A model generated the notes under the pieces. That model was not told the DNA's origin, did no database searches, and saw only the letters and a list, made by a program, of their open reading frames with translations. A stretch of DNA of 30,303 nucleotides, taken from the IMG/VR virus record IMGVR_UViG_3300043499_000163, positions 1-30,303 of that record. One strand, written 5' to 3'. Positions 6,395 to 12,400 of this stretch are shown here, one piece after another (the stretch's first letter is position 1; every line of letters begins with the position of its first letter). Position numbers and translations under genes: made by a program. This DNA comes from a virus.

Positions 6395-7038
6395 CCTATG
6401 GCATCATCCTAGTCGATGACGCTGCGCGTCGACTAGCCGTTTCGGCGGAGTTCAAACTCGGCCGAGGAATGTTAATAACTGAATGTCTCGTAACGCAGGA
6501 AATCCGAGTCGTTCTCTATTCCGTAATGGAAGCCATCGCCGGACTCGAATCATACATTGAAGGTTTGTCGTGCACGAAGTTCGGAACGCACGACTTGATC
6601 ATCAAGATGGATTCCAAAATCCCCGTAGGCGGAGAGTCCTACGGACTTCCATTAGCAATGGCAATCGTCGCCGCCATGCTTCGACAGGAACTCTCCGACA
6701 AAACCTGCTTCACAGGCGTTATCGAACCAGGTGGAATCATTCTCCCGGTCGAAGACATCGACAAGAAACGTCACTTTGCCGCGATGTTGGGCTTCCAGAA
6801 GATCGTCCTTCCGTCGCGGCAATTAGATCTCCTCAATTCGGAGATCAACCAATGTCCAGTGGACTCTATCTACGGAGCTGTCGGTGGATACTTCTGGGAG
6901 TGAAGCGCCATAAAGGTGAATCGTACCGTGCTTTTTTACGACGTAAGGCACGGAACAAAGAGCAGCGTTGTGGCTGCTTAGGCTGGTGGTTTCCACACCG
7001 GCGCGGATCTTTAGCTTCGACGTACATGCAAGAAAGAT
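6168..7038 (+). other. Insert separating the two polymerase pieces
   Basis: About 870 bases lie between the stop after NLQNIP and the first usable start of the piece with motif A. In intact family A polymerases these motifs are only about 20-40 residues apart. The insert is filled by the 76-residue unknown, the Lon-like gene and a possible small ORF joined by ATGA/GTGA overlaps. No homing-endonuclease motif, intein motif or clear intron core was seen. Confidence 0.7.
6379..6903 (+). CDS. Stand-alone Lon-type (S16) serine protease domain
   Basis: This 174-residue protein starts at the ATG at 6379; longer starts would run through the preceding gene. It aligns by eye with the proteolytic domain of Lon. 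An N-terminal GRGMLITE segment (28-35) sits where Lon has PGxGxLxLTG, and VMEAI precedes a helix. GESYG at 85-89 replaces Lon's GPSAG, with the nucleophile at Ser87. GIILPVEDIDKK (119-130) replaces GxVLPIGGLKEK, with Lys130 as general base. The Ser-Lys distance of 43 residues equals Ser679-Lys722 in E. coli Lon. FTGVIEPGG and FQKIVLPS also match Lon strands. No AAA+ ATPase or substrate-binding domain is present, so any proteolysis would be ATP-independent or need a partner. It lies between the two polymerase pieces. Confidence 0.85.
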   Translation: MAAAIAYGIILVDDAARRLAVSAEFKLGRGMLITECLVTQEIRVVLYSVMEAIAGLESYIEGLSCTKFGTHDLIIKMDSKIPVGGESYGLPLAMAIVAAMLRQELSDKTCFTGVIEPGGIILPVEDIDKKRHFAAMLGFQKIVLPSRQLDLLNSEINQCPVDSIYGAVGGYFWE

Positions 7039-7145
7039 TTGGAGTACCTGGCTGTGGACGACTTGCGGATTCCCGGATTGGACAAGTGGACAAAGCCGAA
7101 CGTTCGGAAGGTGTTTCTTCCCGATCTGAACCATGTCCTTTTTGA
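6900..7145 (+). CDS. Possible small basic protein overlapping the start of the polymerase C-terminal piece
   Basis: An 81-residue frame opens at a GTG that overlaps the Lon-like stop (GTGA). The first 50 residues look protein-like: a basic helix (RHKGESYRAFLRRKARNK), then RCGCLGWWFPHRRGS, a compact Cys/His-containing segment. From 7039 the frame is antiphase to the polymerase C-terminal piece, so the last 35 residues may be just its shadow. It may be a real small gene, the remnant of an insertion, or the start of the polymerase piece reached by a +1 frameshift. The weak start site keeps confidence low. Confidence 0.3.
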   Translation: MKRHKGESYRAFLRRKARNKEQRCGCLGWWFPHRRGSLASTYMQERFGVPGCGRLADSRIGQVDKAERSEGVSSRSEPCPF

Positions 7146-7869
7146 GATCGACCTAAAGCAAAGCGATGCTCAGGTCATCGCGTGGGACGCGAACGCAGCA
7201 AAGCTTAAAGCAATCTTTCGTGCCGGAGCAGACCTTCACACGGAGAACGCGAAAGCAATCTATGCAACGCAGTCGCCATCGGGGCATCAAAGACAGATGG
7301 CGAAGCACGGAGTCCATGCAACGAACTTGATGAGTTCGACCAAGACGATGGCGAAGAAACTCGACATGACCATCCACCAGGCGCAAGCCTTTCAAAATCG
7401 GTGGTTCTCGATCAATCCTGAAATCCGCCTGTGGCATCAGAAGCTCGAGCGACAAGCCATGACGACGCGAACTGTGGCAAATGCTTTCGGCTACCGGAGA
7501 ATATTCTTCGGCCGGATCGAGAGCATCCTCCCAGAGTTCGTGGCATTCATTCCGCAATGCACGACCGTCAATGTTATCGACAAGATCTTGAATCGAATAA
7601 TGGGCGATGCCCAGAACAACATAGCCCCGGAGGTGCCAGAGGCACAGATACTACTACAGGTCCACGATTCCATCGTCGGCCAGTTTCATGAAAAAGAATG
7701 GCCAACGATCGTTCCTCGTTTACACGCTTGCACACAAATAAAGGTACCATACGATGAGCCACTCATTATCGGAACAGACTTCTCAGCGTCAAGGATATCC
7801 TGGGGGGCAGTCAGGAAATATGCTTGGGAGTCCTTCTACTTCGCCATCGCCCCCGCCCTACCTGACTAG
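7039..7869 (+). CDS. Family A DNA polymerase, C-terminal catalytic piece
   Basis: This 276-residue protein is read from a TTG at 7039; the frame is open back to 7015, and GTG at 7054 is an alternative. It begins just before the KPNVRKVFLPD segment that in intact polymerases follows NLQNIP. Motif A is DLKQSDAQV (catalytic Asp38), motif B is RQMAKHGVHATN (Arg85, Lys89), and motif C is QVHDS (His209, Asp210). Motif B has His93 where E. coli Pol I has Phe762 and Leu97 at the Tyr766 position; motif C has Ser instead of the usual Glu. All nucleotidyl-transfer residues are here, while exonuclease and UDG-like domains are on the first piece, so both chains should be needed. Weak ribosome site (AAGAAAG). 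Confidence 0.85.
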   Translation: MEYLAVDDLRIPGLDKWTKPNVRKVFLPDLNHVLFEIDLKQSDAQVIAWDANAAKLKAIFRAGADLHTENAKAIYATQSPSGHQRQMAKHGVHATNLMSSTKTMAKKLDMTIHQAQAFQNRWFSINPEIRLWHQKLERQAMTTRTVANAFGYRRIFFGRIESILPEFVAFIPQCTTVNVIDKILNRIMGDAQNNIAPEVPEAQILLQVHDSIVGQFHEKEWPTIVPRLHACTQIKVPYDEPLIIGTDFSASRISWGAVRKYAWESFYFAIAPALPD

Positions 7870-8107
7870 ACTGCTAACGCATTGCGACGAGAACGAGAAG
7901 CTTTTGATGGAAGCCGTCGGGCATCTGTCGAACATGCTCGAAGCAATGGGACTCGATCAGGGACCGAATGCGCCCGAAGGACGCCCGGAAGTTTCCGCAC
8001 AGCGCACCGGCTTTCCCGCAATAGAGGAGCGATTGGAAAACCATCGCCGCCTCGCACGCCGTCTGCACCTCTACCTGAACGCGCTACGAGCCCAGGTCGT
8101 TGGCTAG
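7754..8107 (+). CDS. Small protein of unknown function
   Basis: This 117-residue frame starts inside the polymerase end (116-base overlap), with AAAGG upstream. ATGs at 7820 and 7907 are later alternatives, and the Ser/Pro/Gly-rich first 35 residues are less convincing than the rest. The body is helical: a segment ending HLSNMLEAMGLD, then a C-terminal helix rich in Arg and Leu (IEERLENHRRLARRLHLYL). The stop overlaps the TTG of the next gene by eight bases. No family is recognised; a small accessory replication factor is possible. Confidence 0.5.
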   Translation: MSHSLSEQTSQRQGYPGGQSGNMLGSPSTSPSPPPYLTRLLTHCDENEKLLMEAVGHLSNMLEAMGLDQGPNAPEGRPEVSAQRTGFPAIEERLENHRRLARRLHLYLNALRAQVVG

Positions 8108-9416
8108 GAATGTTGCAAATTGGCTCCACGGCTACATGGAGTACACCAAGCATCTGGAAGCACCAGACCTCTTCCATTTGTGGGTTGCCGTCGGGACAGT
8201 TGCTGGAGCTCTCCAGCGAAAAGTTTGGATAGATCAGTACCACTTTCAATGGAGCCCGAATTTCTTCATTGTTCTTGTCGCTCCGCCGGGAGTAGTTAGC
8301 AAATCGACTTCCGCGAACATCGGCATGGACTTACTTCGTAATGTCGAAGGAGTATCCTTTGGCCCAGACTCCGTCACTTGGCAAGCCCTCTTCGATTCTT
8401 TTCAAGACTCTGCAACCGTTGTTGAGGGAGTCGGAACTACCAGCCCCCTTACAGTTGCGGCTTCTGAGTTGGGCACGTTCCTTGACCCTCAAAACAGGGA
8501 GCTCGTCGACGTTCTTAACGATATGTGGGACGGAAAAGAGAGGCCAATTACTAGGCGAACTCGTGGTGAAGGCCTCTCAACAATTGAAAAGCCATGGCTT
8601 AACCTTATTGGCTGTACAACGCCCGGATGGCTCGAAGAACATGTCCCTTCTGTTATGTTTAAGGGAGGGTTCATGTCCCGTACCGTATTTGTCTATCAAG
8701 AGAAGAAGAGATTCTTAACCGCTTATGTTCGCGAAAAGATGGGCCAAGGCGTGGCAGACTTCGCTGTTCTTCGTCAGCATCTTATCAATGATCTACGTAC
8801 CATACATGAAATCAAGGGCGAGTACACTCTTACCCCGGCTGCGATACAGTGGGGAAAAGATTGGTATGAGAGACACTGGACGGACAAGAACCCTCACGGG
8901 CTCGATAAGGAACTCTTTGGTCCGTATTTCGCTCGAAAGCAAACGCACATACATAAGCTTGCGATCGTCCTATCGGCAGCGGAAACAAATCGCCGTGTGC
9001 TTGACGTTTACCACATCGAGCAAGCAGAGAAGCTGGTCACTTCGCTTGAGCCGAACATGAACCGCGTCTTAGGCGCCATCGTCGATACGACGGAAGTTCG
9101 TCAAGTAGCCTTCCTTTGCCGCCTATTTACGATGTCCCAATCCGCAATAGGAAAGCAAGACGCCTGGCGCATTTGTATGCGTCAGATGTCTTTGGAAGAG
9201 TTCTACAATGCTCTTCGCGCTAGTATTGCGGCGGGCTTTGTCCGGGAGCAGGGGACGGGCTCCGACCTGCTACTTGTGCCGAACCTTCCGGAAATCGCTG
9301 CTCAATACGGCGGTACAGCGCCCGAAAGCTATTCTCTGAAGGCACACCATTCTCCCGAAGTGTCGCCCTCCGATAGCGCTGGACCACAGACTGATGGAGA
9401 GCATCTTGACCGATAG
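8100..9416 (+). CDS. Putative replicative helicase/ATPase, DUF3987-like
   Basis: This 438-residue protein is read from a TTG overlapping the previous stop. An N-terminal region (residues 15-55) with FHLWVAVGTVAGALQRKVW is typical of DUF3987-type phage and plasmid proteins. It leads into APPGVVSKST at 61-70, a degenerate P-loop with Lys68. ASELGTFL near 120-130 probably belongs to the Walker B region, and a middle stretch has IGCTTPGWLEE. The C-terminal third has winged-helix-like segments (MSLEEFYNALRASIAAGFV). DUF3987 proteins are usually called helicases or primase-helicases, so this is the likely replicative helicase for the split polymerase. The last 65 residues overlap the opposite-strand gene by 197 bases and look low in complexity. 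Confidence 0.6.
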   Translation: MARNVANWLHGYMEYTKHLEAPDLFHLWVAVGTVAGALQRKVWIDQYHFQWSPNFFIVLVAPPGVVSKSTSANIGMDLLRNVEGVSFGPDSVTWQALFDSFQDSATVVEGVGTTSPLTVAASELGTFLDPQNRELVDVLNDMWDGKERPITRRTRGEGLSTIEKPWLNLIGCTTPGWLEEHVPSVMFKGGFMSRTVFVYQEKKRFLTAYVREKMGQGVADFAVLRQHLINDLRTIHEIKGEYTLTPAAIQWGKDWYERHWTDKNPHGLDKELFGPYFARKQTHIHKLAIVLSAAETNRRVLDVYHIEQAEKLVTSLEPNMNRVLGAIVDTTEVRQVAFLCRLFTMSQSAIGKQDAWRICMRQMSLEEFYNALRASIAAGFVREQGTGSDLLLVPNLPEIAAQYGGTAPESYSLKAHHSPEVSPSDSAGPQTDGEHLDR

Positions 9417-12400
9417 CCAAGACCTTCGACGGAACGACCTTGTTGTACTCCCGAATCTTCTTGGTCGCCAAGTCCACTGCTTCGGGCTCACGGGCCATCT
9501 GGGCGTAGGCATAGCTCTCCATCAAAGCGGCTCGGCGACTGGTCCAGTACTGGCGGAGTTGTTCCTGCGAATACCGAAGCTCCGTTCTTTGATTCAATCT
9601 CGTCGGCGCGAACCCAAGTGCCTGTGCGATATTTTCCATTCTGTGCTGTATATTCTGCGGCTCAAATTCAATGACCTTCCCACCTCCTCGGAATGTTTCG
9701 CCACCCTGCGATCCACGACGGAAGCTCTTGCTAACACTTTGGATGGCGCTGGGCATCGCACGTTCCCAGACTTTCCAGGTATCGGGGTTATCGTCGACGC
9801 TTGCACGCCACAAATTATACCCCATTCCTACGACGGGTCCAAAAGCATCTATGAGGACTTTGCCAATTTTCGCGTCCGGATCTTCGTTTGCGGCGAATGC
9901 CTCACGCAAGCCTGGAATTATGTCTCCGGCGCCAAGACTCCCGCTTACGTCTACGTTGGGAACAGGTACGTCAAACAGGGAAAGGAAGTGCATTGGACCC
10001 AATCCGTAATACCGCGAAAGGCCATGCATGATCATATCCGGCGAATCAGTGATAGTGTTCGCGAGATCACGTATGTCGCCACGGAGATCAGTTCGTGGGT
10101 CCTTGCTCCCCATCAAGTCTTTAACCTCAGTCGCGCCGAAGTCGAAAATGTCCATGAAGTTCTGCGCGAATGGAAGCCCTTCGACGCCCGCTGCGAGAAG
10201 CAATGCCAGCCAGACTCGCATTGCCACCTTGCTCCCTTCACCGCCATAAGCGAGGTATGACAAATGTTGCGCGTAGTTCCAAAAGAGAAAGAACACAGAC
10301 TTTTTACCGCGCATGAACTCCGGGCGATTCCACTTAGCGTATTCAAACATGGTCGTCTGTACAGCCTCGCGCGCTGCACGATAGACCTGTTCGCCCTTCA
10401 TTCCTCTGCTCTTTGCCAGTTCTCGGGCAGCCAGAAAGACGGTCTCACGATTGAACTTTTCGGCGTGCCGGAAAAGGAAACTTCCGTAGTGCGAGAACTT
10501 GTTAACGATCTGACTGCTGGTACTCTGCGGCATCAGCCGTTCAAGAATGTTTCCTTCAGCCAAACCAGCAAGCTCGGTCGCACGACTTTCATCTACGAAC
10601 CCATCCGCTATGGCCCTCGCCAAATCAGCGTCAGTCTCAGCATCCAAGACCTTGCCACCACGACGCATCTTGGCGACATCCGAATAGGCTTTAGCGATAG
10701 CCCCGAACGCAGCCTTGTCGCCGTAGTGGTGGGCGAGATAAGGATAGGCAACCATTGGCACTTGCGTCAGGTTGACCAGTGCGGATTTTACATTGAAGCC
10801 GAGGTACCACATGAACCCTAGGCTTCTCAATCGTGCCCAATCATTCCCCGGATTCATGAGGTATTGAAAATGTCTAGCGAAGTATTCTCTGATCTCCCCA
10901 GCACGCGTGGCATTTATCGGCAGCGAAGCCTCCCGACGGATGTTGCTGAGACTCTCCCCCAAATCCTGATGAAACTCCACACGAGCGAGATGGTTAGCGG
11001 CGTTCATCATGTAGGAAGCGTAAGTACGGATCGCATCGCTACTAAACCCAGCGATATCCTTACGACGAATGAGGTGTTTGAGGAACGCGGCCCCAGGCGA
11101 AAACTTCCGGTAAATTTCCTTGAGCCTCTCTTCCTGTTCACCCGTAAGTCCCAGCTCACCCCGGAGTACCTCGTACAAAGAAGGAGGCATTCCGAGGAAA
11201 ACGAATTCGTTGTCGCTGAGTCGGTCTGTCTTGATCTCGAAATGCGGGTCCTTGCCAAACATCCCCTTGGAAAGTTCCTGGCGCCGTTGAATCTGAGCTG
11301 CCGGACCTTCATGGGTTTCAAACCAAACGACTTCACCAGACTTGCCTTCACGTGGTCCCTTGAAGTCCTGACCGTCAACAGTCACGTCAGCCTTGGCGCG
11401 GACCGTAATCGCATACTTCCCAAACCGCATTCGGGGGAAATAGTTACGATTACGGAGAGCCTGCATCTGCCGTTCGATTTCCAAAAGGCGTCCGCCGAGG
11501 TGCAGATCCTTAAGATCCTTGGAGCTAGCGACCTCGTCGAAGAACGTTCGATGGCTCGCTTCCCGTCGCCAGTTCTTGGCGAGGTCTTCAGCCCGCTTAC
11601 GATTGGTGATTGGGTTGGTGCCTTCGGGTTCGCGAATGGCCTGGCGGATTACAGTAATCTGAAGGCCTTTCTCCATGTCATTAACGATCTGCTGAAAACT
11701 CTGGTCCATATCTCGCCAAATCTCAAATACGTTTCGACTGCCGACATGGCGAGCCCCTTTGGAGGCAGCAGTGGTGGAAGGATCGAGGCCGTTGCGGACG
11801 AAGACAGCTTTGATCTCAGCTTCTGAGAGGCGCTCATTCTTGGCGTCCGACTCTTGAGAAATCTCGACTACTACCTTTGCCAGCTTTTCCGCGTCTCGCT
11901 TGCCAAGCTTGGTCCATTGCTCCGCGATCTCGACGGGGGTGTTCGTCAAGTTTCGCTTGCGCGCCCACCATTGCTGCACGAATTCAAGGTAGGTTCCTGC
12001 GGACGGCAATGTCTTCTTGACATAGGTAGAGTTCGCCATCTGGAGTGGCGTCAGGACGCCATTAAGGAACTTCTGTCCCCAGACCTCTCCCCATTCCTTT
12101 AGACCAGGTAGCGTTTCCGTCGTGAAGGTGTTGTTCCTTCCGATCGCTCGCTCAAATTCGCGCGATCGGAAGGGTTGGGAAACATCCCGTAAGTTACGTT
12201 CCGTAACCTGCGTATTGTTTCTTGACCACGCCCCTACGTCCTTAATCATCGAACGAATTTCCGCGTCGGTGACTTTGAACGTGGGCATTAACCGACGTAG
12301 GACGCGCGAGAAGAATGCGATGATCCGATCCATGAAGCCAGACTTCGGATCTTTCTCGGCCTGCTCAGCAAGGACTTCTTCCGCCTGCTGAAGCATAGCC

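Noticed and set aside
6223-6460. GACTA-like sequences that could belong to a group I intron core
   Set aside because: They are isolated short matches inside coding sequence without pairing partners that I could identify.
6164-7038. Intein or split intein between the polymerase pieces
   Set aside because: The first piece ends in a stop, no Cys/Ser-led intein block or terminal HN motif is seen, and the insert genes are in other frames with their own starts.
9394-10260. 288-codon + strand frame after the helicase-like gene
   Set aside because: It is antisense to the giant gene, has no coherent motif, and starts inside the helicase-like gene.
10864-11826. 320-codon + strand frame opposite the giant ejection gene
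   Set aside because: It lies fully inside a long recognised gene, without ribosome site or domain; a shadow frame.
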